Source of the DNA: Bacteroidota bacterium
Lineage (GTDB): Bacteria > Bacteroidota > Bacteroidia > Chitinophagales > Chitinophagaceae
DNA length: 64,000 nt
Direction: 5' to 3'
NCBI GenBank assembly: GCA_016868895.1
Contig: VGFK01000001.1
Span: 335,006 to 399,005, forward strand
The notes beneath the pieces are model-generated. The model searched no databases. It was not told the origin of the DNA and was given only the letters and a program-made list of their open reading frames with translations. This document shows, piece by piece, positions 16,253 to 25,698 of this stretch. Numbering within the stretch: position 1 is the first letter of the stretch; every line of letters begins with the position of its first letter. The position numbers were made by a program, and so were the translations under genes.

Positions 16253-18037
16253 ATGAAATTGCTGTACAGTTACCTCAAGCCGTACAAGTGGCTGATCGTG
16301 CTCACCATGGCTCTGGCCACCGTGAACACGGTCTTTTCGCTGATCGATCCGATCATCTTTGGAAGAATCATCAAGTTGTCGCAAGACATCAACACCCGTC
16401 AGGAAAATGGCAACCCGTTCGGATGGAACGAATTTTTCAATGCCACGCTTGTGCTGCTCTTGATGTCGATGGGAACGGCCATGATGAGCCGCATTGCAAA
16501 GAACTTTCAGGACTATTTCGCCAATGTCGTGATCCAAAAATTTGGAGCAAAGATTTTTACCGATGGACTGCGCCATGCCATGAAACTTCCTTATCAGGAA
16601 TTTGAAGACCAGCGCAGCGGCGAAACCCTCAGCGTGCTGACCAAAGTCCGAACCGATACGGAAAAATTCATCAACTACTTTGTGAACGCGCTGTTTGCCA
16701 TTGTCGTGGGCATCACCTTCGTGTTCATTTACGCTTCGGTCTACATCCACTGGACGGTTCCGGTGGCTTACGTGGCCGGCATCGGAATGCTCTCCTGGGG
16801 CACCAATGTGCTGAGCAGAAAAGTAAAAGCGATTCAGAAAAAGATTGTCAGTTCCACCACATCGCTGGCGGGTACCACCACAGAAAGTTTGCGCAACATT
16901 GAGCTGGTAAAGAGTTTGGGGCTCACCGAACAGGAAGTAAAACGTCTCAATGCCGACACCTATAAAATATTAGGATTGGAACTGACCAAGGTAAAACGCA
17001 TCCGCAGCATCAGTTTCTTGCAGGGAACCATGGTGAATACGTTACGGCAAGTGATTTTATTCCTGCTCATGTGGCTGGTATTCAAAGACGATATGCAGCC
17101 GCACGAGATGGTCACCATGCAATTCTTTTCATTTTTTATTTTTGGTCCCCTCCAGGAAATAGGAAACATCATCCTTTCCTACCGCGAAGCAGAAGCTTCA
17201 ATTACCAACTATCACCAGCTGATGCAAAAAGAGCCGGAAAAAGCGCCGGAAAATCCATCGCACCTGGGCGATATCGAAACCCTGCAATTTGTCAGCGTGG
17301 GCTTTCAGCACATCACGGCCAAACAAAAAGCAATCGATGGCATATCATTTGAAGTGAACCGCGGTGAAACCGTCGCGTTTGTAGGTCCCTCGGGCTCTGG
17401 CAAAACCACGCTGATGAAATTACTGGTGGGACTCTACCGTCCACAAGAAGGAAAAATCCTCTACAACGGCATGGACGAAACGGCCATTGATTTTGAAGAC
17501 CTGAGAAAACAAATCGGTTTTGTTACCCAAGATACCCAACTGTTTTCCGGAACCATCCGCGAGAACCTGCTGTTCGTGAATCCGGATGCTACACAAGAAC
17601 AGCTGCAGTCGGCACTCGATAAAGCCTCCTGCCACTCGCTGCTCAATAGAGCCGATCGGGGAATCGATACGGTTATTGGAGAGGGTGGACTCAAGCTTTC
17701 AGGCGGAGAAAAGCAACGCATTTCAATTGCACGAGCCCTATTGCGCCATCCACGCGTCTTGCTCTTTGATGAAGCAACCTCAGCACTGGATTCCATCACA
17801 GAAGAAGAGATCACAGAAACCATTCGTTCCATTTCAGCCAGAAAAGAACAGATCACCTTGCTGATTGCACACCGGTTATCGACGATCATGCACGCCGATC
17901 GTATTCATGTTTTAGAAAGAGGCGAAGTAGTAGAAACCGGAACGCACACCGAGTTGCTGGAAGCCAAGGGACTTTACTACGCCATGTGGCGCCAACAAAT
18001 CGGTGAGCGCAAGAAAATGATGGGAATTACTGGATAA
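16253..18037 (+). CDS. ABC exporter, fused membrane and ATPase domains (MsbA/ABCB type)
   Basis: A 594-residue half-transporter that works as a homodimer. The transmembrane domain with about six helices spans residues 1-320. The nucleotide-binding domain has Walker A GPSGSGKTT near 378, signature LSGGEKQRIS near 482, Walker B VLLFDEATSALD near 500 and the H-loop IAHRLST near 541. All catalytic motifs are canonical. Lipid A/phospholipid flipping (MsbA) or drug export are the usual roles; nothing local decides between them. The 3' end overlaps the convergent lipoprotein gene by 11 bp, an unusually tight arrangement with no visible terminator. Confidence 0.88.
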   Translation: MKLLYSYLKPYKWLIVLTMALATVNTVFSLIDPIIFGRIIKLSQDINTRQENGNPFGWNEFFNATLVLLLMSMGTAMMSRIAKNFQDYFANVVIQKFGAKIFTDGLRHAMKLPYQEFEDQRSGETLSVLTKVRTDTEKFINYFVNALFAIVVGITFVFIYASVYIHWTVPVAYVAGIGMLSWGTNVLSRKVKAIQKKIVSSTTSLAGTTTESLRNIELVKSLGLTEQEVKRLNADTYKILGLELTKVKRIRSISFLQGTMVNTLRQVILFLLMWLVFKDDMQPHEMVTMQFFSFFIFGPLQEIGNIILSYREAEASITNYHQLMQKEPEKAPENPSHLGDIETLQFVSVGFQHITAKQKAIDGISFEVNRGETVAFVGPSGSGKTTLMKLLVGLYRPQEGKILYNGMDETAIDFEDLRKQIGFVTQDTQLFSGTIRENLLFVNPDATQEQLQSALDKASCHSLLNRADRGIDTVIGEGGLKLSGGEKQRISIARALLRHPRVLLFDEATSALDSITEEEITETIRSISARKEQITLLIAHRLSTIMHADRIHVLERGEVVETGTHTELLEAKGLYYAMWRQQIGERKKMMGITG

Positions 18038-18584
18038 TCAACTTAAAGTCGATTGAAATATCCGTTTCCCCTTTCGTAATCGGATCGTTTGCCGCTTTTA
18101 TACCTGGCTTGTGTTTGAGGGTCACATTGACCATACCTCTGCTGGGATTCAAGGTGGTGGACCAGAACGAAGTCGTTCCCAATGGAAGTTGTTTGGAATC
18201 GGTATTCAACTGACTGATCGAGACCAGCGAACCAGGAGAAGGCGTGAAATAAAATTGATGGTCATCGGCTTCTGCAACAATTTCTTTGGTTACATCATCA
18301 GCAGGAGAAACACTCTCATTCAACACAGACACCTCACAGCTGTATGCAATATTTTTCTGTAAAATGATGCTGTCGAATTTTACAGGGGCTGCGCCTCCGT
18401 CCCCATCCAGGTCCTTGAACTCATAAATCAGAGGGACTGCACTTCCTGCCGCTATGTTGCTGAATTTCAATCTGACGGTAGTGATCAACTCTACTTCATT
18501 GGGATCAATTTTACTTTTTTTACACGAAGAGAATCCTACTGCAAGAACCATGAACAGGGCAAAAACACGATAGATTTTTTTCAT
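18027..18584 (-). CDS. Lipoprotein partner of the TonB-dependent receptor
   Basis: A 185-residue predicted outer-membrane lipoprotein. The signal peptide ends at Cys21 (GFSSC followed by KKS, a relaxed lipobox). The rest is beta-rich, with the motif EFKDLDGDGG and the segment ADDHQFYFTPS. I recognise this pattern as a family repeatedly encoded next to TonB-dependent receptors in Bacteroidota and otherwise uncharacterised. It follows the receptor gene by 16 nt and is surely co-transcribed. A role in capturing the receptor's ligand at the cell surface is inferred from context only. Confidence 0.75.
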   Translation of the reverse strand: MKKIYRVFALFMVLAVGFSSCKKSKIDPNEVELITTVRLKFSNIAAGSAVPLIYEFKDLDGDGGAAPVKFDSIILQKNIAYSCEVSVLNESVSPADDVTKEIVAEADDHQFYFTPSPGSLVSISQLNTDSKQLPLGTTSFWSTTLNPSRGMVNVTLKHKPGIKAANDPITKGETDISIDFKLIIQ

Positions 18585-18600
18585 ACGTTTGAATTTTAAT

Positions 18601-20973
18601 TTATAAGGTGAGTTTTAATTTCAATGAAATATTTCTTCCCCGATCCAATGCGAAATACCGAAATGCGTTCATGTAATCGCGGTAAGCAACATTGAACAGG
18701 TTGGTTACACCGGCCACGACATCGATCGAATTGTTCTTCTTGATCAAGCCGGTAGAGGCCTCCAGGTTGACCAATGTATATGCAGGTGGCGGAGGCAGGT
18801 AATCCGATTGCATCGACTCCATTGCATTTGCATCAACAACTTTTATGTTTCCGGTCGGGGGTACGCGCGTCTGCCGGGTAACGTGCTGCAGGTACAGTTT
18901 GATCGTCGGCTGCTTCAGCAATTTTCCATCGGTGAACACATAGGAAACTTCTGCTTCATAGCGGTCGGATGGCATTTGAATCAACCAGGTCTTGGCTGTT
19001 TGATCATATGCCCTGAGCAAGGAGCCCTTCAACTGAACCGTCCAATGCGCAGAAACATCATATCCCACGCTCAGATCTGTTCCGCTGAGGGATGCGCGGG
19101 TTTGAGCATAATCAAACACCGGGAATGCACCGCGAATGGTGAGCAAGGGAGGATATCCCGGTTTCAAATACATAAACCCATCGATTTCTTTTTGATAAAC
19201 ACCCCATTCTATTTCCCATTTGGGAGAACTGTATACCAGTGATCCCATCCCTCCGATGGCGCGTTCAGGTCGCATTCCGGGATCACCCCGTTCAATGCGG
19301 GCAGCACCGTGATGCAGGCCATTGCTGAACAGTTCATTGATCTGTGGAGATCGCCAGGCAGTGGATGCAATGACCGATGCGCGCAAATGATCGTTGAAAC
19401 GGTACGCTGTCAACGCCGTTCCTGACATTCCGGAAAACATGCGTGAACCATAGGGTTCGCCGGGCACCAGTACATTTCCCATCAAGCGATCAAATGGAGA
19501 TTTATCGTTATCGGTGATGGAGTAGCGGTGACGGTTATCGTACCGGAGTCCCAACTCAAATTGCCATTTGTTGAGTTGGTATTTACTGGCCGCCCAGATA
19601 CCAAGATCCAGTGAACGGTAGTTGGGGACAAAATACCGGTAGTTGATCGAGTTCATCTGGTGCATGGCATTGATGCCGACCGATCCCTTTAGGCGTTCAT
19701 GACCATAATGCTCCCAAACCAAATCGGCCATATTGGTAAACAGATCCAGCTCGAGCTGGGGGAGAGCGGACTCACTTCGGGTGATGTCAAATTCCTTTCG
19801 GTTATTGTACTGCGAGGAGAGCGTCAGGCTGATGCGGTGATCATTGTGGTATTCCCGGTACGCTTTGAGTTTTACCAGTTGGTGCTGGACATCTTGATAC
19901 GGGCGATCGATTGCATACGCAAACGATGCGTTCTTGATATAATCCGGTGGTTCTTTGAGTCGAATGATGTATTCAAGATCCGTCAGGTTGCCCACGTGCG
20001 ATCCACTGAAAATGCCTATGCGGGTATTGAAGATGCTGTAAAAAAATTCGAGTCCCCGATCCTGTTTCCTCCATCCTGCAGCAGCCGATGCATTGAACTC
20101 TTCCACTCCGGAATTTTTCAACCAATATTCAGGGGTGCGGGCATTGCCTCCTCGCTTAGCCGTGGCCTGTACACGCCAGGCCGTCAATCCTTTTTTCTCA
20201 AATGCTCCTTCCAGTTGTGCAGAAACGACGCCTTGACGGTTATTGGAGAATGCAGCAAGGTTGAGTTCTCCGTTGAGCTCGTGGGAGTACCGCAACAAGC
20301 GCGGTTCAACCAAGACCACCCCTCCGATGGCATCGCCTCCGTAACGAATGGACGAAGCGCCTTTGATTACCGTGAGTCGGTTGGCCACATACGGATCAAT
20401 TTCCGGTGCATGTTCGCTGCCCCATTGCTGACTTTCCTGACGAATGCCGTTGTTGAGGATGAGCACGCGACTGCTATGGAGTCCCTGAATAACCGGTTTA
20501 TATATATTATTACCGGTCTGCAGCACGGTAACCCCGTTGATGCGTTGCAGGGATTCCCCCAGTGATTGACCACGAGTCGCCAAAAGCGCTTGCCCTTTCA
20601 ATTCACCGCTCATTCCTTCGGATCGGACAGAAGAGGCACCGACCACCACGACTTCCTTTAAAATATTTTCCTCGTGGCTGAGTTCAAAACTTTTTGTGAG
20701 GTCTTCACGAATGTGAAAATGATATTCAGAAGTTTGGCAATCGGCATGGGTAACGCGGAGGGTGTAATCGCCGGGACAAATACCCAATAAACTGTACTTG
20801 CCTGCTGAGTCGGTGGTTACAGTGCGTTTCAACTCCACCAAGGTAACCGTAGCCTGCTGAAGCAACTGCCGTGTATCGGCATCCTTGACCAGGCCACTGA
20901 TGCGCAAGACGCATTGCGACTGGGATTCCAGCTGCACTAATACCAGTATACCAATGAAAAGCAATGGTCGCAT
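18601..20973 (-). CDS. TonB-dependent outer-membrane receptor
   Basis: A 790-residue energised outer-membrane channel. Residues 1-20 are a signal peptide, about 23-95 a carboxypeptidase-regulatory-like beta-sandwich common in Bacteroidota receptors, about 100-220 the plug domain (the stretch LQRINGVTVLQTG and KGASSIRYGGDAIGGVV), and the remainder the 22-strand barrel with a C-terminal aromatic-poor end LKLTL. The loop motif HHGAARIERGDPGMRPE resembles receptors for metals or metallophores, so metal uptake is a reasonable guess but unproven. A -7 element lies 8 nt upstream and a perfect inverted repeat overlaps its -33 region, suggesting repression by a metal- or nutrient-responsive regulator. 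Confidence 0.88.
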   Translation of the reverse strand: MRPLLFIGILVLVQLESQSQCVLRISGLVKDADTRQLLQQATVTLVELKRTVTTDSAGKYSLLGICPGDYTLRVTHADCQTSEYHFHIREDLTKSFELSHEENILKEVVVVGASSVRSEGMSGELKGQALLATRGQSLGESLQRINGVTVLQTGNNIYKPVIQGLHSSRVLILNNGIRQESQQWGSEHAPEIDPYVANRLTVIKGASSIRYGGDAIGGVVLVEPRLLRYSHELNGELNLAAFSNNRQGVVSAQLEGAFEKKGLTAWRVQATAKRGGNARTPEYWLKNSGVEEFNASAAAGWRKQDRGLEFFYSIFNTRIGIFSGSHVGNLTDLEYIIRLKEPPDYIKNASFAYAIDRPYQDVQHQLVKLKAYREYHNDHRISLTLSSQYNNRKEFDITRSESALPQLELDLFTNMADLVWEHYGHERLKGSVGINAMHQMNSINYRYFVPNYRSLDLGIWAASKYQLNKWQFELGLRYDNRHRYSITDNDKSPFDRLMGNVLVPGEPYGSRMFSGMSGTALTAYRFNDHLRASVIASTAWRSPQINELFSNGLHHGAARIERGDPGMRPERAIGGMGSLVYSSPKWEIEWGVYQKEIDGFMYLKPGYPPLLTIRGAFPVFDYAQTRASLSGTDLSVGYDVSAHWTVQLKGSLLRAYDQTAKTWLIQMPSDRYEAEVSYVFTDGKLLKQPTIKLYLQHVTRQTRVPPTGNIKVVDANAMESMQSDYLPPPPAYTLVNLEASTGLIKKNNSIDVVAGVTNLFNVAYRDYMNAFRYFALDRGRNISLKLKLTL

Positions 20974-20981
20974 GCGTGGAC

Positions 20982-20989
20982 CAAAGCTA
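20982..20989 (-). promoter_or_regulatory. -7 promoter element of the TonB-receptor operon
   Basis: TAGCTTTG on the minus strand matches TAnnTTTG and ends 8 nt before the receptor ATG. Its -33 region would fall inside the inverted repeat at 20999-21029. Confidence 0.6.
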
Positions 20990-20998
20990 CTGAAAAAT

Positions 20999-21029
20999 TA
21001 AAAATTTGCAACAGTATTGCAAATTTTTA
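20999..21029. repeat. Perfect 13-bp inverted repeat, candidate operator
   Basis: TAAAAATTTGCAA (20999-21011) and its exact complement (21017-21029) enclose the 5-nt loop CAGTA. The repeat ends on the stop codon of the thiolase gene and lies 10 nt upstream of the receptor -7 element, covering the expected -33 region. It may be an operator, or a terminator for the thiolase transcript (a short T-run follows on the minus strand). The stem is very AT-rich, which favours an operator, but both are possible. Confidence 0.6.
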
Positions 21030-22202
21030 CAATCGCTCGATGATTCCCGCAATTCCTTGTCCCCCTCCCACACAGGCAGAGACCATCCCGTACCGCTTAT
21101 TCAGCCGATTCAGGTCGCCGAGCAACTGCACGGTGAGTTTCGCTCCGGTACATCCCAGGGGGTGGCCCAGTGCAATGGCGCCGCCGTTGATATTGATGAT
21201 GGAAGGATCCAGGTTGAGTTCGTGGATAACGGCGAGGGCCTGTGCAGCAAAAGCCTCGTTGAGCTCGATCAGGTCAATATCCGACAGGGAGAGTCCCGAT
21301 TGCTTCAAAGCTTTTGGAATGGCTTCAACGGGACCGATGCCCATGATTTTGGGGGAGACTCCTGCTACTGAACAATGAACCAACCGACCAATGGGTTTTA
21401 GTCCCAGTTGGTTGACCATGCGCTCGCTCATCACCACGACAAATGCGGCTCCATCCGAGGTTTGTGAAGCATTTCCTGCAGTTACCGTGCCGTTGACAGC
21501 AAACGCTGGTTTCAGTTTTGCCAATCCATCTAGTGAAGTATCGGCCCGCACGCCTTCATCGGTATCCACCACGAAACTGCGTTGCGTGCGCTTCCCTTTT
21601 TCGTCCAGGTAGACCTCATTGACCGTGATGGGCACGATACCTTCTTTGAAGTGCCCGTGTTGAATTGCGTTCAACGCTTTTTGGTGAGAGGACAATGAAA
21701 ATTCATCTTGAGCGTGTCGACTCACCTTGAATTGCTTGGCAACCGCTTCAGCGGTGAGTCCCATGTTGATATAATAATCCGGATCATCGGAAGCGATCTC
21801 AAATGAAGGAACTGTTTTCCATCCCGCAGCCGGAACAAAGGTCATGCTTTCGGTCCCACCGGCGATGATGCACTCAGCCATGCCGGCCCTGATCTTTGCT
21901 GTTGCAATCGCAATGGTTTCAAGTCCGGATGCACAATACCGGTTCACGGTGATCCCCGGAGCATGCTCCCCCAATGCACGGGCAGCGATGATGCGGCCTA
22001 CCTGCAAACCTTGTTCGGCCTCGGGAACCGCGTTGCCTACGATCACATCATCAACCTGTTTGGCATCCAGTTGCGGAACGGTTTTCATCAGTTCCTGGAT
22101 CACCTGTATGGCCAGATCATCGGGACGGGTGAACCGAAATCCCCCCCGTTTTGCTTTGGTAACGGCCGTACGGAGTCCCGCTACGATATACGCTTCTTGC
22201 AT
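21027..22202 (-). CDS. fadA: Acetyl-CoA acyltransferase (thiolase)
   Basis: A 391-residue thiolase that cleaves 3-ketoacyl-CoA with CoA in fatty-acid beta-oxidation, or runs the reverse condensation. The acylated nucleophile is Cys90 (VNRYCASGLE), His347 lies in the GHPLGCTGA motif and the second catalytic Cys377 in the CVGGGQG motif near the C-terminus. Length is normal. No fadB, acyl-CoA dehydrogenase or other beta-oxidation gene is present in the window, so fadA rather than an acetoacetyl-CoA thiolase is a judgement from the N-terminal sequence (IVAGLRTAVTKAKRGG). Transcription is away from the SPFH gene. Confidence 0.9.
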   Translation of the reverse strand: MQEAYIVAGLRTAVTKAKRGGFRFTRPDDLAIQVIQELMKTVPQLDAKQVDDVIVGNAVPEAEQGLQVGRIIAARALGEHAPGITVNRYCASGLETIAIATAKIRAGMAECIIAGGTESMTFVPAAGWKTVPSFEIASDDPDYYINMGLTAEAVAKQFKVSRHAQDEFSLSSHQKALNAIQHGHFKEGIVPITVNEVYLDEKGKRTQRSFVVDTDEGVRADTSLDGLAKLKPAFAVNGTVTAGNASQTSDGAAFVVVMSERMVNQLGLKPIGRLVHCSVAGVSPKIMGIGPVEAIPKALKQSGLSLSDIDLIELNEAFAAQALAVIHELNLDPSIININGGAIALGHPLGCTGAKLTVQLLGDLNRLNKRYGMVSACVGGGQGIAGIIERL

Positions 22203-22265
22203 AAGTCAATTTTTCTCCTATCGAATGTATGGATTTTTCACCACCTTAGCATTTCAAAGAACCCC

Positions 22266-23132
22266 ATGGAAAAAGTATTCAAACCGATTTCCGGTTACAC
22301 GGCAGCCATAACGGCTTTTTTAAGTTTTGTTGCATCCATTTTTCTCTTTGCAAACAGCGGAGCATCCGATAGTCAGGGCACATTCATTCTGCTGGGCGTA
22401 CTGCTGACCCTCACCTGGATGATTTTGTTGAAAGGACTGACGGTGATTGATCCCAATTATGGCATCATCCTCACGTTCTTTGGAAAATACATCGGAACAA
22501 TAAAAGAAAACGGTTTGCAATTTGCCAATCCGCTCTATTCCAAAATGAAAATTTCACTGCGGGCCCAAAGTTTGGAAAGCAATAAATTAAAAGTCAACGA
22601 CAAGCTGGGCAATCCGATTGAAATTGCTGCTGTCATTGTTTGGCAGATCAGCGATACGTACCGTGCTGCATTTGATGTGACCAATTTCAATGAGTATGTA
22701 AAAAATCAAAGCGAAGCCGCTGTTCGTCACCTGGCCACCAGTTATGCATACGACAACATTGAAGATGAACAGGCGCAAATTACACTCCGTGATGGAGGAG
22801 ATAAAGTAATTGAAATGCTGGAACAGGAATTGAATGAGCGCTTGAGCAAAGCAGGCATCAGCATCATCGAAGCCCGCATCAGTCACCTGGCCTATGCCCC
22901 AGAAATTGCAGGCGCAATGCTGCAGCGACAACAAGCAACTGCGATTGTGGCTGCACGCACAAAAATTGTGGAAGGGGCAGTAAGCATGGTCGAGATGGCC
23001 TTGGCACAGCTTTCAGAAAAGAAGATTGTGGACCTCGACGACGAGAAAAAAGCATTAATGGTGAGCAACCTCATGGTTGTACTCTGCGGAGAGAAAGCAG
23101 CCTCGCCAGTACTCAATACCGGTTCGCTCTGA
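22266..23132 (+). CDS. SPFH/Band 7 domain membrane protein
   Basis: A 288-residue member of the stomatin/prohibitin/flotillin superfamily, which assembles into membrane-microdomain scaffolds. Two hydrophobic helices are at about residues 12-30 and 37-57, followed by the SPFH domain (about 65-250) with the family pattern [16 protein letters not shown]. The C-terminal [16 protein letters not shown] region is typical of slipin-like proteins. I chose the ATG at 22266 because the protein then begins directly before the membrane anchor; a much longer frame extends upstream into the antisense of the thiolase gene and is not credible. No NfeD-type partner is adjacent. Confidence 0.85.
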   Translation: MEKVFKPISGYTAAITAFLSFVASIFLFANSGASDSQGTFILLGVLLTLTWMILLKGLTVIDPNYGIILTFFGKYIGTIKENGLQFANPLYSKMKISLRAQSLESNKLKVNDKLGNPIEIAAVIVWQISDTYRAAFDVTNFNEYVKNQSEAAVRHLATSYAYDNIEDEQAQITLRDGGDKVIEMLEQELNERLSKAGISIIEARISHLAYAPEIAGAMLQRQQATAIVAARTKIVEGAVSMVEMALAQLSEKKIVDLDDEKKALMVSNLMVVLCGEKAASPVLNTGSL

Positions 23133-23152
23133 TCCACCAAAACGAAGTTCGT

Positions 23153-23160
23153 TAACTTTG
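23153..23160 (+). promoter_or_regulatory. -7 promoter element of pyrD
   Basis: TAACTTTG matches TAnnTTTG exactly and ends 5 nt before the pyrD ATG. A transcript from it would be leaderless or nearly so. Confidence 0.65.
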
Positions 23161-23165
23161 CGCCC

Positions 23166-24224
23166 ATGTACGGGCTGATCAAACAGGTTCTTTTTCTTTT
23201 GGATGCCGAAAAGGCCCATTACCTGTCCATGAACCTGCTCCGTTTTGCCTGTTCCATTCCTCCCCTGCGGTGGGCCATTTCCCGTGCATTTACACCAACC
23301 CATCCTTCGCTCAAAAAGAATGTGCTCGGATTGGAGTTTCGCAATCCAGTAGGACTCGGAGCGGGTTTCGATAAAAACGCTCGCTACCTGCGAGAACTGA
23401 ATGCGCTGGGATTTGGATCGGTGGAAATCGGGACGGTAACGCCCCTCCCCCAAATTGGAAACGATAAACCCCGACTGTTTCGCTTACCGGCAGATCACGC
23501 ACTGATCAACCGCATGGGATTCAACAACGATGGACTGGAAACCATCGCCAAACGATTACACGCATGGAAGTCCGCCTCCTCCGGCGATCATTCACGAATG
23601 ATCATCGGCGGCAACATCGGAAAAAATAAATCCACTCCAAATGAAACAGCCTGGAAAGATTATGAAACCTGTTTCAACGGACTGTTTGATGTGGTCGATT
23701 ATTTTGTGGTGAACGTGAGCTCTCCCAATACACCGGGATTGCGTGCACTGCAAGACAAAGAGGCCCTCAAAGAAATTTTAAACATCCTCATCGCGAACAA
23801 TCAAGCGCGACCAACCCGGAAACCCTTGCTGCTCAAAATTGCTCCGGATCTCACCGATGGACAACTGCAGGACATTGCCGACCTCTCCCGTGAACTCCAA
23901 CTCGATGGCATTGTGTCCAGCAATACCACCATCTCCCGTGACTCACTCAGTGAACATAGTAAACCACTGGCCGATCAGATGGGAGCTGGTGGACTGAGTG
24001 GCAGGCCGCTTAAATTGGCGTCAGACGCAGTACTCTCCCGTTTGCATGCACTCACGAATGGCAGCATTCCCATCATCGCCAGCGGTGGCGTGTTCACCGG
24101 AAACGATGCCATCGATAAATTGAATCACGGAGCCCACCTGGTGCAGGTATGGACGGGATTCATTTACGAGGGACCGGGCATCGTAGCATCCATTTGTAAA
24201 AAACTCATTCACCATGTACGCTGA
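23166..24224 (+). CDS. pyrD: Dihydroorotate dehydrogenase (quinone), class 2
   Basis: A 352-residue flavoenzyme of pyrimidine synthesis that oxidises dihydroorotate to orotate and passes electrons to membrane quinones. The N-terminal helices (1-40) are the membrane-association part typical of class 2. The FMN barrel contains GAGFDKNA near residue 72, the catalytic loop [12 protein letters not shown] with Ser186 as the class 2 base, and the C-terminal [11 protein letters not shown] phosphate-binding segment. All expected residues are present. The gene overlaps the next one by 11 nt. Confidence 0.95.
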   Translation: MYGLIKQVLFLLDAEKAHYLSMNLLRFACSIPPLRWAISRAFTPTHPSLKKNVLGLEFRNPVGLGAGFDKNARYLRELNALGFGSVEIGTVTPLPQIGNDKPRLFRLPADHALINRMGFNNDGLETIAKRLHAWKSASSGDHSRMIIGGNIGKNKSTPNETAWKDYETCFNGLFDVVDYFVVNVSSPNTPGLRALQDKEALKEILNILIANNQARPTRKPLLLKIAPDLTDGQLQDIADLSRELQLDGIVSSNTTISRDSLSEHSKPLADQMGAGGLSGRPLKLASDAVLSRLHALTNGSIPIIASGGVFTGNDAIDKLNHGAHLVQVWTGFIYEGPGIVASICKKLIHHVR

Positions 24225-24990
24225 ACTATTGACCGTTGACGCATTGATCAGCCTGATCACCCTTGCACTTTTGGAAATTGTTCTGGGCATTGACAATGTC
24301 ATTTTCGTTTCCATTCTGATGGGACGCTTAAAAGAAGAACAAAAATTACTCTCCAGAAGAATCTGGATGTTTCTGGGTATAACAATAAGAATTGGATTAC
24401 TCCTGGCCTTGGGTTGGCTCGTGGCCAACGGAAATAAAGAACTATTTGGTCTGGACATCAAGGACCAGCACTACGGGTTTACACTGCGCAACATGATTTT
24501 ATTTTTCGGTGGACTCTTTTTGCTGTATAAAACCGTAAAAGAAATTCACGGCAAACTGGAAGGAGCTGAAGAAGGTTCTGGAACTGGACAGCAGTCAGGT
24601 GCTTCGTTTGCAGCGATCATGTCGCAAATCATCTTGATCGACATGATCTTTTCATTCGACAGCATCATCACGGCAGTCGGCATGGCCCGTCACGTTGAAA
24701 TCATGATCATCGCTGTCATCATTGCCATGGTGATCATGTTCTTTTTTGCACAGGATATCTCTTCCTACATCCACAAGCATCCAACCCTGAAAATGCTGGC
24801 ACTGGCCTTTTTACTCATGGTAGGATTTAGTTTGTTCTTTGAGGGATTGCAACCGATCCATGGCAGCCACATCGATAAAGGCTATATCTATTTTGCCATG
24901 GCATTTTCATTTGGTGTAGAAATGCTGAACATGCGCCTTCGAAAAAAATCAAAACCGGTCAGCCTTCGCCAACCGCTGATCAAGGATTGA
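24214..24990 (+). CDS. TerC/YoaE-family integral membrane protein
   Basis: A 258-residue membrane protein with about seven helices. The family signature LEIVLGIDNVIFVSI near residues 20-34 and its second copy IDMIFSFDSIITAVG near 147-161 carry the paired acidic residues thought to bind metal. Members are implicated in metal (manganese or calcium) export or metallation of secreted proteins, and TerC itself in tellurite resistance; which role applies here is unknown. The start overlaps the end of pyrD by 11 nt, so translation is probably coupled. It ends directly against the convergent rsmE gene. Confidence 0.85.
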   Translation: MYAELLTVDALISLITLALLEIVLGIDNVIFVSILMGRLKEEQKLLSRRIWMFLGITIRIGLLLALGWLVANGNKELFGLDIKDQHYGFTLRNMILFFGGLFLLYKTVKEIHGKLEGAEEGSGTGQQSGASFAAIMSQIILIDMIFSFDSIITAVGMARHVEIMIIAVIIAMVIMFFFAQDISSYIHKHPTLKMLALAFLLMVGFSLFFEGLQPIHGSHIDKGYIYFAMAFSFGVEMLNMRLRKKSKPVSLRQPLIKD

Positions 24991-25686
24991 TCAATGAAAG
25001 AGTTGAGCAGCACCAACGACTGCAGCGGTCTCCGTTCGAAGTCGACTCACCCCCAATGAAACCGGAACGGCTCCAGCAACTTCTGCAGTACTGAGTTCTT
25101 GAGCGGTGAAATCCCCTTCGGGACCAATCAATAGCAAGACATCTCCGTCAACAGGATCCAAGCGTTTTTTATCTCCTTCCATGCAATGGGCAATGTACCG
25201 ATGTGAAGGAGGTATAGTCGCAAACAGTTCATCTACACTCATGGGAGCATGCACCTGCGGAAACCATACGTTCCGGGATTGCAAGGCTGCACTCTGGACG
25301 ATCTGTTGTGCTCGTTCCATGCGAAAATGCTGCCGCGTGGTCCGCTGACAGAGCAACGGTACAATTTCTGTTACCCCTATTTCCGTGACTTTTTCCACCA
25401 TCCACTCAAACCGCGATGCATTCTTCAACAAAGAGCAGGCCAGGACGGTGCGTCTTGCAGGCGCGGGAAATTGAATGCACTCGGTGATTGAAACCGTGAG
25501 ATTCTTTTTATCACTGGATGCAATGACCGCATTGCATTGCCGGCCTTTCCCGTTGGTGAGGGAGATGACCTCTCCCACCGACATGCGCAATACCGTCATC
25601 ACATGTTTGCGGGTTTCTGCATCAAGAGAAACAGTACCAGCGTGATCCGGAAGATCGTGGCAATAAAAAAGTGGAACCGAATTCAT
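24991..25686 (-). CDS. rsmE: 16S rRNA (uracil1498-N3)-methyltransferase
   Basis: A 231-residue SPOUT-fold methyltransferase that modifies U1498 of 16S rRNA. The N-terminal PUA-like RNA-binding part covers residues 1-70. The knotted catalytic part contains KVTEIGVTEIVPLLCQR, LLIGPEGDF and a C-terminal LGVSRLRTETA segment that forms the SAM-binding knot. Motifs and length are normal. It lies 12 nt downstream of dnaB on the same strand. Confidence 0.93.
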   Translation of the reverse strand: MNSVPLFYCHDLPDHAGTVSLDAETRKHVMTVLRMSVGEVISLTNGKGRQCNAVIASSDKKNLTVSITECIQFPAPARRTVLACSLLKNASRFEWMVEKVTEIGVTEIVPLLCQRTTRQHFRMERAQQIVQSAALQSRNVWFPQVHAPMSVDELFATIPPSHRYIAHCMEGDKKRLDPVDGDVLLLIGPEGDFTAQELSTAEVAGAVPVSLGVSRLRTETAAVVGAAQLFH

Positions 25687-25698
25687 AGTGCATCAACA

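Noticed and set aside
14060-16750. Long minus-strand frames (290 and 295 codons) opposite the ABC exporter genes
   Set aside because: Composition rich in His, Gln and Asp without domains; typical shadow of GC-biased codons.
19699-20565. A 288-codon open frame antisense to the TonB-receptor gene
   Set aside because: No similarity to known proteins and full overlap with a clear receptor gene.
21963-22265. A 101-codon upstream extension of the SPFH protein
   Set aside because: It is antisense to the thiolase gene start and lacks similarity; the ATG at 22266 fits the family.
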